Source: Sphingobium lactosutens DS20 (lineage in GTDB: Bacteria > Pseudomonadota > Alphaproteobacteria > Sphingomonadales > Sphingomonadaceae). From it: 59,798 nt of DNA. The notes under the pieces are model-generated. The model saw nothing but the letters and a program-made list of their open reading frames with translations, did not search any database and was not told the DNA's origin. Within the stretch, counting starts at the first letter, position 1. The number at the start of each line of letters is the position of its first letter. The stretch spans positions 1 to 59,798 of the forward strand of contig NZ_ATDP01000034.1 in assembly GCF_000445105.1 (NCBI RefSeq). The letters run 5' to 3'. Shown piece after piece: positions 1 through 9,817 of this stretch. The position numbers were made by a program, and so were the translations under genes.

Positions 1-33
1 GGCCCAGTCGGCCCGAAGCTGCGATTTTGGCCA
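1..33. repeat. Tn3-family terminal inverted repeat, left
   Basis: Bases 1-33 equal the reverse complement of 4077-4109 except at position 15 (G versus C). Weaker similarity continues inward to about base 45. The window starts on this repeat, so it may extend a base or two further left. Confidence 0.85.
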
Positions 34-67
34 GGTTGAAGAACGAACACTGAACGCTTGATTGATT

Positions 68-940
68 CTACCAGGACCGTTGCTGACCACCGACCTCGTA
101 GATATCGGCTTCCATGGAGCAATTGTAGCTCTCTGCGATGTTGAACATCTCGGAGAGGAGGCTTTGGATTTCCTCATCAAGGGAAATGCCATCCGGATCG
201 GGGTCATAGGCGACGGTCAGTTTGTAATCACAATTGCCGTTTTTTACCATGGCGTAGTCGCGTTCCAGCATCGCCTCAATCCGCTCCCGAGCGGGTTTTC
301 TACCTCTTCCACGCTTGTTGAAGTTCTCGATAATCAGATGCAGGGCGATGCTGGCAGTGGGCGGCTTTTCCGGCAGTTTGGTCTGTGACGGAATAATGTC
401 GAGCGCCCGATAGACGGTCATTCGTGAGACCTTCAGGTCGCGGGCAACGCGGGCCTTGCTGGCGCCGGCGGCAAGGCGACGGCGGATTTCATCGTCATCG
501 ACGTTCTTCTTCCGGCCTTTGTAAACGCCTTCGGCGCGCGCCGCTTCGATCCCGGCGCGCTGACGATCCTTGATGAACTTCAGCTCCATATCGGCGACCA
601 TGCCGAGTATGGTGATGACCATTCGCCCCATGTCGCCCGCCGTCGTCACCTCTGGCTCAAGGATGCGCAGCGAAGCTCCCTTTTCATCAAGCTCATGCAC
701 CAGGTTCAGGACATCGCGCGTGGAGCGGCCGAGCCGGTCGAGCCGCAGCACGACCAGCTCGTCGCCGGTGTGCATAAACTGCATGATCGTTTCCAGTTCC
801 GTGCGCCCGCTCCGCGAGGCCCCCGATCCGGTCTCGGAACGGATAATTTCGCAACCTGCATTCTTGAGGCGGCCAATCTGGATATCCAGATCCTGGTCCG
901 TGGTGCTGACGCGGGCATATCCGATACGAGCCAAGTGCAA
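68..940 (-). CDS. Serine recombinase/resolvase of the Tn3-family element
   Basis: Serine site-specific recombinase, 290 residues, presumably resolving the cointegrate formed by the adjacent transposase. The N-terminal catalytic domain has the GYARVST motif with nucleophile Ser12, then LRLDRLGRS near residue 65 and the long E helix around residues 110-130 (GMVADMELKFIKDRQRAGIEAA). A Hin-type helix-turn-helix follows (ARDLKVSRMTVYRAL). Beyond it are about 105 extra residues absent from ordinary 180-200 residue resolvases, with no motif I recognise. It lies downstream of tnpA on the same strand, separated by a 136-bp repeat-rich spacer that probably holds the res site. A DNA invertase role is possible, but the position favours resolvase. 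Confidence 0.9.
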   Translation of the reverse strand: MHLARIGYARVSTTDQDLDIQIGRLKNAGCEIIRSETGSGASRSGRTELETIMQFMHTGDELVVLRLDRLGRSTRDVLNLVHELDEKGASLRILEPEVTTAGDMGRMVITILGMVADMELKFIKDRQRAGIEAARAEGVYKGRKKNVDDDEIRRRLAAGASKARVARDLKVSRMTVYRALDIIPSQTKLPEKPPTASIALHLIIENFNKRGRGRKPARERIEAMLERDYAMVKNGNCDYKLTVAYDPDPDGISLDEEIQSLLSEMFNIAESYNCSMEADIYEVGGQQRSW

Positions 941-1076
941 AATCCGTCACATTAGGGTGGCTCTTGCAGTGTATCGTCACATTGAGCGCAAACCCACCCT
1001 TTTGTGACAGACGAATGGTGTCACTCGGCCCTATCACTCTGGGGTGTACCCAAATGTTATAGGCCGATCAGCCGCC
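941..1076. other. Probable res (resolution) site region
   Basis: The 136-bp spacer between tnpA and the recombinase gene carries several short repeats in both orientations: GTCACATTAG, GTCACATTGAG, TTGTGACAG and GGTGTCAC. Such clustered inverted subsites are typical of resolvase-binding res sites. The assignment rests on position and repeats only. Confidence 0.45.
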
Positions 1077-3989
1077 TCACGCTGCAAGCCGTCCAAAATC
1101 AATCCGGTCGTTCAGGTCGAGGTCGAAGCGGCCATAAGGGTTCACATGACTGTAGATCAACGGCGTGAGACCACGATAATCTTCCGGCGTCATCCGCCCC
1201 GCCCACTTCGGCTCAACCAGTACGGTCTGAAGCATGCGGGTGTTCACATACACCAGCGACGCTTGCAGGAGGTGTAGCGCCAGAACGGAGATTTCCTGCT
1301 CATGGATGCGGTTGGTGGCGATCTCGCCGCCCTTGCCGAAGAACACGAAACCATTAGCGCCGTTCCAGTTCTCAACCACATTCAGCCCTTCGTGGATCTC
1401 GCGGCGGAATGCCTCCTGACGCAAATACCGGCATAGGAAGATTGTTTTGACCGCGCGGCCGAGTTCACTCAGCGCCTTGTAGGTCGGGTGCATCACTTCG
1501 GCTCTGGCAAACCGGAGCAGGATCGCTTCCGGATCGGCGGTGCGCGATTGCATGGCAGCGGCATATTTGACCATTTCGTCATATTGTTGCTCGATCTCGT
1601 CCCAGTCGATCGGGCTGGAGAGGATCGGCAGTAAATTGGAAAGCCGCGTGCGCATGCCGGCTTGGGGAAGGGCCAGTTTCTGGCGTGCCACTGCTTTCAG
1701 CCGCGGGGCAAGCTCAAATCCAAGGAGTCGGCAGAACGCAAAGCCGACTGCGCTCTGGCCGTGGCTATCGACGTACTGGCGCTGGATTTCCATGTCGGTG
1801 CAATGGCGTAGCACGCCTTCGATCATGGAGGCGACCTCCGAGGAAGAGCACCGCTTGAGCTGGGAATAAACGCAGGTCGCGCGCTTCTCCACATGCCAGT
1901 AGATCATGACGCCACGGCCGCCATAGCGGGCGTGCCATTCCGTCATCAGGTTGCGGTCCCACGCGCCGAACTTCGTTGAATCGGACGCGCATGCCGTGCC
2001 CGCATCTCCCCATACTGCGGCATTGCGGATTGCCAGTGTCGCGTTTGCTACCCGCGCGCACGCCTCCCTCAGCGCTGGCGCGTGGATGAAACGGCGATGG
2101 ACATGCAGCAATTCCTCGTAACTGACATCGGGTGTTGCGCCAGCGACCCGCTTGAGCCCGGCGTTCGTGCCCAAGCCATAGAGACACAGCAAAAGACGCT
2201 GAGCCAAGGCTGCTTTCGACAGGGTAACCCGCGAGGCCGACGTTTCGAAAGCATCCATCAATCCCGTGTCCAGAGCAGCCTCTTTCAACACGTCCAGCAG
2301 TCCGGTCATCGGCCAGCGCTGACCGATCTCGCTTTTGATCGAAGCGAGACCCTTCGGTTCGGGCAAGGGCTTGAACGGTGTAATCGATATCCGGTTGTCG
2401 CCGCGCCACAGGAGCCGGACCTTGTCGTTTTGTGGAATATTGGCATTGAGGAGCAACAGTTCCCGTTCAAGCTCCTCCCGGATCGAGGCGCAAAACGCCT
2501 GCGCATCTGGCGTCAGGCTGAGGCCGGAATAGTACGCATCTCGCCTGATCTCGAAGTCCTTGGGAAGATCGTCATCGGGATTGCGATAGCGATCCGCCCC
2601 GACCACCCAGATTTCTTTGGAGCGGATGCGGTCGCGCAGTTGCGTCAGGACGCAAAGCTCATAGCTGATCCGGTTTACCCGCCCATCGTCATCAATGACG
2701 GAACTGCGCCATCGCGCTGGAATCACCTCATCGATCGGAACATCCTGCAATGGCACGAAGCGGCATCCGCCATCCACCTTGCTCCTGATCCAGTCGAGGG
2801 CCGCCAGGACCGGCCGCCACACCGCGTTGTTCGACCGGAACTCAAGTACGGAAAGCAGGCTTGGCAGCATGCGCCGGTAATGATTGGCCCAGGAACCACG
2901 CATCACCTTGTAGATGCGCCGGTCCAGAGCGCCCTTCGCATGGCTCTCCTTGACGATCGCCGCCAGCTTGGCCTTACCGGCGATCGGGAAAATGACATCG
3001 CAGATGCGCCCCGATGGTTCATTGATCGAGGCGCTGGCGATCTCGACCAGCAGGCGCTCCTTTCCATAGACCCGCTCGATGTCTTTCGCGATATCGCCCA
3101 CCACCTTGCGTTTCGAGCGCGTTCCGATCTTGTGAACGGTTTCGATCAGCAGGTCGATCATCGCGTCAGTGAGTTGCGCCTCCCGCGACATTAGATAAAT
3201 CGCATAAAGGCCGAGCTGTCGCGCCGGCGCATGCCGGCGCATCTCCGAGGCCTTTTCACCGGCAACGCGGCGAACAATCTGATCGACCCATGGCTTGCCC
3301 GTAGCCGTCAGGAGATCATGGGGAAGATCAAGTCTCTGGATAAAGGCGAGTTTCTCGGTCACGTCGAGAATGTTGTCGAGCGTTGCCTGTCCGGCGTCAC
3401 CCTTCATCCTGTTGAATCCGGTCGAGCTGTCCGGATCGGCAAGCGAGGCTTCCAATAACGCCACCGCATCTGACGAAAGCCGATCACTGGCTCCGATCAG
3501 CCAGGTGTCCAGATAATCTTGCCGTTGTGAGCGAACGACACGTTCAAGCTCCTTGCGCGACGGCCCATAAATACGCCGGTCCCGGCACCACAGGAAAACA
3601 TGCTCAAGCATGGCATTGATCGACTGGCCGCCCGGGCACAGCTCGCCAGCAATCCATTCCGTCAATTGCGCGCGATCCACCCGCTTCATGCGGTGATATC
3701 CAAGATGGATCAGGATCTCCGCACAATGCCGTCGTGCTGTCCGACTGGAAAAGTCATAACCGGCTATCTCGCCAGCCTCGACACCGAGTTGCTCGGCCAG
3801 ATACGAGAGGCCATCGGTAGGGATTGAGCCGGGATCGATCGCGAAAAACCCCAGGGAAGCGAAGAATTTCAGCTGTGCGGCGAGGCCAAGGCGCGTCAGG
3901 GCCGGCTTCGAATTTACAAAATCAATATCGGCAAAGCTCAGGCTCCATCGTCCGATCAAATCCCCGCCCGGAATACTCCGATCCATCAA
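1077..3989 (-). CDS. tnpA: Tn3-family transposase TnpA
   Basis: DDE transposase of the Tn3 family, 970 residues, the usual length. It catalyses replicative transposition at the terminal inverted repeats. The N-terminal DNA-binding region (DUF4158-like) starts at residue 1. In the C-terminal Tn3 domain the first catalytic Asp lies in [12 protein letters not shown], the second in [20 protein letters not shown], and the Glu in [15 protein letters not shown]. The frame is intact, so the element may be active. The start is the ATG at 3989; a second Met follows directly. It is only distantly similar to the second Tn3 transposase in this window, so the two transposons are independent. Confidence 0.95.
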   Translation of the reverse strand: MMDRSIPGGDLIGRWSLSFADIDFVNSKPALTRLGLAAQLKFFASLGFFAIDPGSIPTDGLSYLAEQLGVEAGEIAGYDFSSRTARRHCAEILIHLGYHRMKRVDRAQLTEWIAGELCPGGQSINAMLEHVFLWCRDRRIYGPSRKELERVVRSQRQDYLDTWLIGASDRLSSDAVALLEASLADPDSSTGFNRMKGDAGQATLDNILDVTEKLAFIQRLDLPHDLLTATGKPWVDQIVRRVAGEKASEMRRHAPARQLGLYAIYLMSREAQLTDAMIDLLIETVHKIGTRSKRKVVGDIAKDIERVYGKERLLVEIASASINEPSGRICDVIFPIAGKAKLAAIVKESHAKGALDRRIYKVMRGSWANHYRRMLPSLLSVLEFRSNNAVWRPVLAALDWIRSKVDGGCRFVPLQDVPIDEVIPARWRSSVIDDDGRVNRISYELCVLTQLRDRIRSKEIWVVGADRYRNPDDDLPKDFEIRRDAYYSGLSLTPDAQAFCASIREELERELLLLNANIPQNDKVRLLWRGDNRISITPFKPLPEPKGLASIKSEIGQRWPMTGLLDVLKEAALDTGLMDAFETSASRVTLSKAALAQRLLLCLYGLGTNAGLKRVAGATPDVSYEELLHVHRRFIHAPALREACARVANATLAIRNAAVWGDAGTACASDSTKFGAWDRNLMTEWHARYGGRGVMIYWHVEKRATCVYSQLKRCSSSEVASMIEGVLRHCTDMEIQRQYVDSHGQSAVGFAFCRLLGFELAPRLKAVARQKLALPQAGMRTRLSNLLPILSSPIDWDEIEQQYDEMVKYAAAMQSRTADPEAILLRFARAEVMHPTYKALSELGRAVKTIFLCRYLRQEAFRREIHEGLNVVENWNGANGFVFFGKGGEIATNRIHEQEISVLALHLLQASLVYVNTRMLQTVLVEPKWAGRMTPEDYRGLTPLIYSHVNPYGRFDLDLNDRIDFGRLAA

Positions 3990-4076
3990 CCCACTCCCTA
4001 TGATGGAGCGAACTGTCCTCTTCTATGATTTCCATCGTCAATACCGAATGCCACGTTCCCAAAACGTTCTCCGACT

Positions 4077-4109
4077 TGGCCAAAATCGCAGCTTGGGGCC
4101 GACTGGGCC
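4077..4109. repeat. Tn3-family terminal inverted repeat, right
   Basis: Inverted copy of 1-33 (one mismatch). The next bases, from CTTTATGAGCGC, encode the conserved LYER of IstB, marking the junction with the interrupted insertion sequence. Confidence 0.85.
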
Positions 4110-4276
4110 TTTATGAGCGCACCAGCGTCATCATCACCACCAACCTCGCCTTCGGCGAGTGGCCTACCGTCTTCGGTGATCCCAAGATGACCACGGCGCT
4201 GCTCGACCGCGTCACCCACCACTGCGATATCATCGAGACGGGCAACGACAGCTGGCGCTTCAAAAACCGCAGCTGA
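4110..4276 (+). pseudogene. istB: IstB C-terminal remnant (IS21-family helper ATPase)
   Basis: From about 4110 the plus strand encodes about 55 residues with the characteristic end of IS21-family Ist[19 protein letters not shown], then [11 protein letters not shown] and the terminal [10 protein letters not shown]. IstB is an AAA+ ATPase that activates the IstA transposase. The Walker motifs and the rest of the gene are missing because the Tn3-family transposon is inserted just upstream. The open frame from 4025 reads through the transposon's end and is not a native gene start. Confidence 0.88.
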
Positions 4277-4451
4277 CCGCCACCTTCGGCCCCTTCAAAA
4301 ATCTATCTTGCGCTGCGCGCGCCTCCGGTCGGGCTACGCCCGCCCTCCGCCGCACGCAGCGCAAGGCGACCTTCAACTAACCGGCATCATATCCGAAAAG
4401 GGGGTCCCTCTTCGACGCCGATAGGGGGTCCCTTTTGAACGCCGTTTGACA
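4110..4451 (+). mobile_element. IS21-family insertion sequence, right-end remnant
   Basis: The istB 3' end is followed by about 175 bp ending in a typical IS21 terminus with two copies of a GGGGTCCCT-containing repeat, at about 4400-4411 and 4427-4438, before the outer end at about 4451 (CGTTTGACA). The outer boundary is uncertain by one or two bases. The left end and istA are not in the window; they may lie left of the Tn3-family transposon. Confidence 0.75.
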
Positions 4452-4680
4452 CATGGGATCGTGCCGGCCCGACTTCCTGATCGAACTGCGCAGCCGGTCC
4501 ACCGGCGAGTGCAAGCAGTTGATCGTCGAAGCCGTCGGCTCATCGGACGAGGCGCAGCTTGCCGCCAAGGCGGCTGCACGCCCGGCCCTGCTTCAGATCG
4601 CACCGGTCGCAACGCTGAAAGTAACCGACCTCGAACAGAACCGGTGGGGAAGCACGATCCGAAGCATGCTCGACCTCTAG
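4452..4680 (+). pseudogene. C-terminal fragment of an unknown gene cut by the IS21 element
   Basis: Directly against the IS21 end begins a frame of about 75 residues ending at 4680 (FLIELRSRSTGECKQLIVEAVG near the start, STIRSMLDL at the end). It has the codon and composition bias of coding sequence, and its ATG at 4453 falls on the IS boundary, so it reads like the tail of a longer protein. The pattern (FLIEL, then a polar strand leading to LIVEAVG) is reminiscent of a nuclease-type beta-sheet core, but I do not recognise the family. Confidence 0.5.
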
Positions 4681-4758
4681 GAACCGCAAATCCCACAAGC
4701 GCAGGCTGGCTGGCTGCCGCATTGGCCGAGGGGCTAGCGCAGCGGCTGACGACAGGCC

Positions 4759-5598
4759 CTACTTGTGGCAGATGACGCAGCCGCCCTCGGCTTCGTCAAC
4801 ACCATAGACGTCATCATCCGTCTCAGGCACGCGAGCCGACAGAGGATTACGCGGCCGCCGCGCCCGCAAGCGCTCTAAGCGCCTAGCGTAATCTGCCTGG
4901 ATAGCCTCTACCCGCTCAGGTTGAACGAGCTCAGTGAGGCTTTCACCCTGGCTCCAGGTGAAGGGGCTTCCGTCCTTAAGCGCCGTTTTTTCGTACCGGA
5001 CAGCCTCGGCGAACGCATCGGGATGTCTTTCCGCTAGTCGGACCCACTCAATCTTCTGCTGGAAAAAGCAAAACGTGCATCCCGATCTCGAGCGCCAATC
5101 ATAGTAGCCAGGCTCTCCAACGTCAGCCTGGCGCAGCACGTCTATCACGCCGGCTTTGTCGATCCCCGCATCTCTCAAGGGGAGGTGGACACGCATATTC
5201 TCGTGCGTAGCCTGATAGCCCTCCCGCGTCGGCTCATCGGCGCGAATGGCCACGTAAGAGTGGATGATCGTTCCGGCTTCCAAATCCGGACGAATCCAAT
5301 GTTCTAGCGGCCGCAGCTTGAGCTGGCGCGTGCACCACCGGGTTCGCGGCGAAGGCAGGAAGTTGCCATACTCGGCCAACCAGAAGTCGAAGTCGCGATC
5401 GGGGTTGAGGCGCCGGATCGGCTTGCCCAGGAAACCTTCAAGCCGATCGAGGAAGATATAGACCTCCGGCAGCTCCTTGCCCGTGTCGGTGAAGAAATAC
5501 TCAATCGGCAGTTCGGGGCGCGTCGCCCGCATATGCACTGCAAGGGCTGCGCTGTCGCGACCCCCCGAAATTCCGAGGATATGACGCTCGGCCTTCAT
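4759..5598 (-). CDS. sspD: SspD/DndC-like PAPS-reductase-family protein (DNA phosphorothioation)
   Basis: Predicted ATP pyrophosphatase of the PAPS reductase/DndC family, 279 residues, expected to activate DNA for sulfur insertion into the backbone. Visible are the PP-loop SGGRDS at residues 11-16, FFTDTGKELPEVY near 35-47, and cysteines that could hold an Fe-S cluster: Cys89 (RWCTRQLK), Cys174/Cys177 (SGCTFCFFQ) and a C-terminal pair Cys274/Cys277 (CVICHK). Last gene of the operon. The start at 5598 overlaps the sspC stop by ATGA; 26 extra upstream codons are open but lie inside sspC. Family assignment is firm; the name sspD depends on the neighbouring desulfurase, DUF4007 protein and ATPase. 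Confidence 0.82.
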   Translation of the reverse strand: MKAERHILGISGGRDSAALAVHMRATRPELPIEYFFTDTGKELPEVYIFLDRLEGFLGKPIRRLNPDRDFDFWLAEYGNFLPSPRTRWCTRQLKLRPLEHWIRPDLEAGTIIHSYVAIRADEPTREGYQATHENMRVHLPLRDAGIDKAGVIDVLRQADVGEPGYYDWRSRSGCTFCFFQQKIEWVRLAERHPDAFAEAVRYEKTALKDGSPFTWSQGESLTELVQPERVEAIQADYARRLERLRARRPRNPLSARVPETDDDVYGVDEAEGGCVICHK

Positions 5599-8500
5599 GC
5601 GATTTCCCGCTCTTGTTCTGCAGCCACCGTTGCTACGGCTCTCGCCAAGGCGGCGAGTTGCACACGGTCGAGGCAATCGTTGCGGCGCAATGTTCCGAGC
5701 AGTCGGTCGGCCAAGCTGGCAGCTGCCCGGCGTTCCTCTTCAGTGAGGATAAACGAGCGATGCAAAGGCGGCGTGTTCGGATCCACGCCTACAACAAGCG
5801 CGAGGGCCTCGGTGTTGGTGCGGCGGTCGCGGACCACCGCCAGTGCCTCGAGTTCACGGAACTGCTGCCCATAGCGGGCCATCTGAACCAAAGCCTGCTC
5901 CCGGTCTCTGTCAGACCAACTGCGCGCCGGCTTGTGAACGAGGACGCTCGCCACACCCTCGATATCGCCGTCTCCATCTTCGAACACTGCGGCTCGCATT
6001 GCGAAGCCTTCGAAAGCGAAGTCATTGGTCAGGTCCTTGACCGCCGCAGCTCGTTCCCGAAGTCCCGCGAAGGTCTCCGGGTCTACGGCAAGCGCCCGTG
6101 CGAGTGCTTGTCTCAGCTCATTCAACAGCGCAGGATAGGCGCGCTCGACCTCGTCGAGTGCATCGATTACGCGCTGCGCGTTCAGTTCCTCGCCAAGCGC
6201 CGCAGGCAGGTCTTGGAAAAGCAGCAGCTCGGGATCGCGCGCGCGCAGAACAACCCGGCGCACTTCCTTGGCCATTGGGTCAATCCGGTCTGTCCGCTGA
6301 GCGTAAGTGGTCAGGTTCTCGTACCGTTGGAACAAGGCTTGGGCGACAGGGAGCGAGCTAGCGACAGATCCAAGTTGGAACCGGCGCGCAAGCTCATCGA
6401 GAAACGCGGCTTCCCGCACACTACGATCAATGCGCCGAATCCTGATCTCTCCCGGGCGCTGCAGCAACTTGTCGACGAAGACGTCATCCAGCGAGGTCTG
6501 GAACACGCCGTCTAGGTACACGGCAAGATCGTCGCGCATCGCGAGCAGCGCTGCCAACGCCAAAACCGGCATGACCCCCGCTTTCAGGCCGTAAGGAGGC
6601 TCGGCCCACCTTTCGTAAACCTTATCAAGCTGCGCCTCGGTTGCGTCGCCCAGGACCGACCAAACAGGGGCAAGGCTTGATCCGTCCTCACTGTCATCGG
6701 GCGCATGGAAGCCAAACGATCCGTCCGAACCGACCCGATGTAGTCCGAACGGGGCAAGCACTGTCAGGTAGAGACCCATCTCTGCCGGATAGCCGACAAA
6801 GCCGAGATTCTCCTGATCTCCTCGCGCGACCATGGCATGGCAAAGTTCTCGAACTGCGGCCATCGCACTCGATGAAGGACGATCACGCTGGAGCAACTCG
6901 CTCCGGAGAAGCGGCGCATGGGGATACGCCGCGTCAGCGAGCGCGCTGGCCACGATCGAGACTGGCTCCTTGAGAGTCAGCGTCGGACCCGGCGCGATAC
7001 TCCAGCGCGCATTGTTCAGGGCTCCCTCAAGCTCCCGGTGCAAAGTGTCCGTTGTGGCGGCTTGCCGTGCCGCCAGTTCCCTCCGCGCAATTCTGTCGCC
7101 CTCAAGCTGGGGATGATCCCGGAAGACCCGCTCGACGGCAAACACCTCCGCGGCACTTGTGCGAAGAGCGAAGCTGTCTCCGGCTCCACCGACGGCCGCG
7201 ACGACGCCCTTTTTTTTCAGCACCTTGGCGACGCTCTTGCAGCGGCTGTCTACATCGGCTCCGCTAAGGGTTCCGTCGCTGATCATCAGGACAAGCATGC
7301 CAGCGCCTTTGATCCGCCGGGCTGCTAGTCGGGATGCGATCGCCTCAGGGGCGTCGCCGTCGCCGAGCTGCTGAAGAATGATTTCGAATGTGCGCAGCGC
7401 GCCAGTGCGGAAGTAATGGCGTTTCGCCGCAGCGAAGCCCAGCCCTGCGCGCTGCGGCAAGATCTCCATTTGCTCGCTGGACAACGGCGCGACAGCACGT
7501 CCGATAGCGTCTTCTAGGTCGAAGTCGCTGCCAGCAAACAGGGCATAGCCACCGAGCCGCGGCTGCCTGATCAGGACTGCCCAATCGACGAGATCGGCGA
7601 CTGCCCTATCGACGATTTCAGTCGCCACGTCGGGCACCGACGCCCGCAGGAAATCGTCGGCAACGGCGAGCCCTGAGCCGTTGCGGAAGAACTCGACCGT
7701 CGCCGCAGCCTTCGTGAGCCGTACATGGGCAGGCGATCCCTTCGCCGCCGCCCGTTCGACAGCTTCGAAGGCAAGACTGAAGCGGTTGCCGTCAGAACCG
7801 GCAGTGAGCGCCATTCCAAAATTTGCGACGAGATAATCCCAGAGCCGGTCGGGCCCATACGTCGCATCGCCTTCGGTCGAGGCCAGGAACTCCTGAAAGC
7901 CAGCGGGCTCAGCAGAGCTTAGGAAGCCGAATACTGAGCGTTCATTCTGGGCAAACCGCTGCCGTGATACAGGGCCCAACAATAGCGATGTGACCGGGTT
8001 GAGCGGCCATGTGTCGGCCAGGGTTTTGGCCAGAAGATCCGTGTTCGTCGGCTTCCGGCGCGACACCGCCTCGGCAACTTGCATCGCAAGATCGTCAGCT
8101 GATCCAGGGCGTCGTTCTGCGGTGATTGCCTGAGCGAGCAGGGCGACCGACTCGTCGGCCCCGGCGAGGAACGGCACGTCTTGAAAGCGGCCTTGCACCT
8201 TCGCCCATTCCTGACGCGCGTCGCGCGAGACCCGCGCGGCATACTGCTCGAAAGCTTGGTGCAAGATGCCGATGACGACGAGGCGTCCATCGCTGCGGGA
8301 ACTGCGTTCGGCAAGGTCTTGCAGCAGGTGTATATCGCCGCCGCTCGACGCCTCATATTCTAGTAGCTTGCCCAGCTCGTCGAGGATCAAGACCACGCCA
8401 CCGAACTTGGAGATGGCGGACGCCGAAAGAGCGTCAATAAGACCCTCGTTACTGGCTGCGGCACGCGTAACGACGGGTTTGGTCCATCTGAGCTTGGTCG

Positions 8501-8897
8501 CGGCAGCATCGACGATGGACTGCCGCAGCTCAGCGCGGCTTCCGGTGACAGCTACGACAGCCCACTCGCCCCTGCTTGTCGGGAACGCGCGGTCGTAAAT
8601 GCCTGTCAACTCGCGTCCAGCAATCTTGCGTGCAATCTTGCGGTTGGCGGGCTCACCGGCGATCAGATTGGCGACGAGCAGCGCTGCGCTCGACTTTCCT
8701 CCACCATATGGACCCGTCCAAGTGAACGCGCCCTGCCCCGCTTCAAGATGGCTTGACGCCATCGTGGCAAGGGACTTGGCAACGCTCGCCTGCAAGACAT
8801 AGCCGACGAGCGGGGGCGTGCCCTGTAGATCGGCGTCGAGGCGTGCCGATCGCGCGAAGCGCCTGTTGATGGTGACCGTGCCAGCAAGCGGGCTCAT
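5595..8897 (-). CDS. sspC: SspC-like large P-loop ATPase (DNA phosphorothioation)
   Basis: About 1100-residue ATPase. Walker A is GPYGGGKSS at about residues 62-69 and Walker B is VVLILDELGK at about 168-177, the arrangement of the large ATPases of phosphorothioation and BREX-like systems. A repeated alpha-helical remainder follows with no other domain I can name. In Ssp systems SspC is the ATPase of the modification complex. The start at 8897 (MSPLAGTV) overlaps the sspB stop by ATGA; a longer reading to 9011 would run inside sspB and is unlikely. BrxC/DUF6079-type ATPases are alternatives on sequence alone; the neighbours favour SspC. Confidence 0.75.
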   Translation of the reverse strand: MSPLAGTVTINRRFARSARLDADLQGTPPLVGYVLQASVAKSLATMASSHLEAGQGAFTWTGPYGGGKSSAALLVANLIAGEPANRKIARKIAGRELTGIYDRAFPTSRGEWAVVAVTGSRAELRQSIVDAAATKLRWTKPVVTRAAASNEGLIDALSASAISKFGGVVLILDELGKLLEYEASSGGDIHLLQDLAERSSRSDGRLVVIGILHQAFEQYAARVSRDARQEWAKVQGRFQDVPFLAGADESVALLAQAITAERRPGSADDLAMQVAEAVSRRKPTNTDLLAKTLADTWPLNPVTSLLLGPVSRQRFAQNERSVFGFLSSAEPAGFQEFLASTEGDATYGPDRLWDYLVANFGMALTAGSDGNRFSLAFEAVERAAAKGSPAHVRLTKAAATVEFFRNGSGLAVADDFLRASVPDVATEIVDRAVADLVDWAVLIRQPRLGGYALFAGSDFDLEDAIGRAVAPLSSEQMEILPQRAGLGFAAAKRHYFRTGALRTFEIILQQLGDGDAPEAIASRLAARRIKGAGMLVLMISDGTLSGADVDSRCKSVAKVLKKKGVVAAVGGAGDSFALRTSAAEVFAVERVFRDHPQLEGDRIARRELAARQAATTDTLHRELEGALNNARWSIAPGPTLTLKEPVSIVASALADAAYPHAPLLRSELLQRDRPSSSAMAAVRELCHAMVARGDQENLGFVGYPAEMGLYLTVLAPFGLHRVGSDGSFGFHAPDDSEDGSSLAPVWSVLGDATEAQLDKVYERWAEPPYGLKAGVMPVLALAALLAMRDDLAVYLDGVFQTSLDDVFVDKLLQRPGEIRIRRIDRSVREAAFLDELARRFQLGSVASSLPVAQALFQRYENLTTYAQRTDRIDPMAKEVRRVVLRARDPELLLFQDLPAALGEELNAQRVIDALDEVERAYPALLNELRQALARALAVDPETFAGLRERAAAVKDLTNDFAFEGFAMRAAVFEDGDGDIEGVASVLVHKPARSWSDRDREQALVQMARYGQQFRELEALAVVRDRRTNTEALALVVGVDPNTPPLHRSFILTEEERRAAASLADRLLGTLRRNDCLDRVQLAALARAVATVAAEQEREIA

Positions 8898-9817
8898 GCT
8901 GCCCTCCGCAATGCATCGCGATGTCCATAGCCTGCAGCAATAAGAGCAGCGGGCTCGGGGGTATTGACACTCTGCAGCTGGCGAAGCCCGGCTGTGTCGG
9001 TCCAACGCCATGCGCCGTGCGTCACAGCCTCCATCCGCATCAACCGCGTGATCACACTATCTTCGTCGAGCTTGAAGACCCGACCGGGGGAGCCTGGCGC
9101 ATAGCAAACCTGCTCTGCAGTGATTGCCGCCGCCGCGCCTGAGCGTTGCCAGAAGTCGTGCAGCGCGTACGCGAAGACTCCATCAGGCAAGCTCGGTTTG
9201 GGTCCGCGCACGAATTCGAACCAGCCCCCCATCCGCGCTTCCCGGATCAGCCCGAGCTCGGCAAGCAGAGGCTCTGCCGCGTCGTCGGTCGACACACCCT
9301 CGCGCCGCACATAGCTTCGCAGGAAGACTTCAACGTCCCGCTTCAATGTATTCTGGGTCGCGCGCCAGCCGCGTTCACGCACCAACTGCATGAGCTCGTC
9401 CACCAAATTGGCCGCATCAAATTCGATGGAAGCCAAGCCATTGAAAGCAAAGTAGGCGGTGCTCGTCCATTCAGGCGTCGCGGCAACGCCCCAGTGAGCT
9501 AGCCAAACCGTTGCGGACCGCTCCATGAAGGGATCGAAACCGTCGTCAGCCAAAATCGCATGACCAAGGACCGTAGGCTCGATAATGCGATCGCGTTCTT
9601 GGGCGAAACCGGTCGCCAGAGCCCAATACCGCATCGCAACGGCCATATTCCGGCCAACGCCGAACCTTGCAATCGCGGACTGTTCGTGGAATGTTCCAGA
9701 TGGGGCGCCCTTCGCCACCTCATTGTAGGCCTTCTTCAGCCACAGCAGGCGCAGCGGGAATGTCTCATGACCGGCAAATTGGCCGCGGGTCTCAGGGTCG
9801 GTAAGCGCATGCTTCAT
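8894..9817 (-). CDS. sspB: SspB-like DUF4007 protein (DNA phosphorothioation)
   Basis: About 307 residues from the start at 9817. The N-terminal signature GQFAGHETFPLRLLWLKKA at residues 12-30 is the hallmark of DUF4007, the family of SspB, reported to nick DNA during single-stranded phosphorothioation. Later VEVFLRSYVRREG (a cysteine-free version of the family's usual segment) and FEFVRGPKPSLP are seen. It overlaps the end of sspA by 26 bp and sspC by 4 bp. The open frame extends 18 codons further up to 9871, but that lies deeper in sspA; the Met at MKHALTDPE is preferred. Confidence 0.8.
   Translation of the reverse strand: MKHALTDPETRGQFAGHETFPLRLLWLKKAYNEVAKGAPSGTFHEQSAIARFGVGRNMAVAMRYWALATGFAQERDRIIEPTVLGHAILADDGFDPFMERSATVWLAHWGVAATPEWTSTAYFAFNGLASIEFDAANLVDELMQLVRERGWRATQNTLKRDVEVFLRSYVRREGVSTDDAAEPLLAELGLIREARMGGWFEFVRGPKPSLPDGVFAYALHDFWQRSGAAAAITAEQVCYAPGSPGRVFKLDEDSVITRLMRMEAVTHGAWRWTDTAGLRQLQSVNTPEPAALIAAGYGHRDALRRAA

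Larger units (their letters stand above)
1..4109 (-). mobile_element. Tn3-family transposon (nested in IS21-family element)
   Basis: A complete small Tn3-family unit: a serine recombinase and a Tn3-type transposase, both on the minus strand, between inverted repeats at 1-33 and 4077-4109 that match at 32 of 33 positions. The repeat begins GGCCCAGTCGG, not the usual GGGG. Immediately right of 4109 the sequence continues as the 3' part of istB, so the element landed inside an IS21-family ATPase gene. The left target duplication, if any, lies outside the window, so the exact outer base cannot be fixed. No passenger gene is present. Confidence 0.85.

Noticed and set aside
4446..4775. A 109-codon plus-strand frame right of the IS21 end
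   Set aside because: It is in another frame from the better-supported remnant at 4452-4680 and lacks family features.
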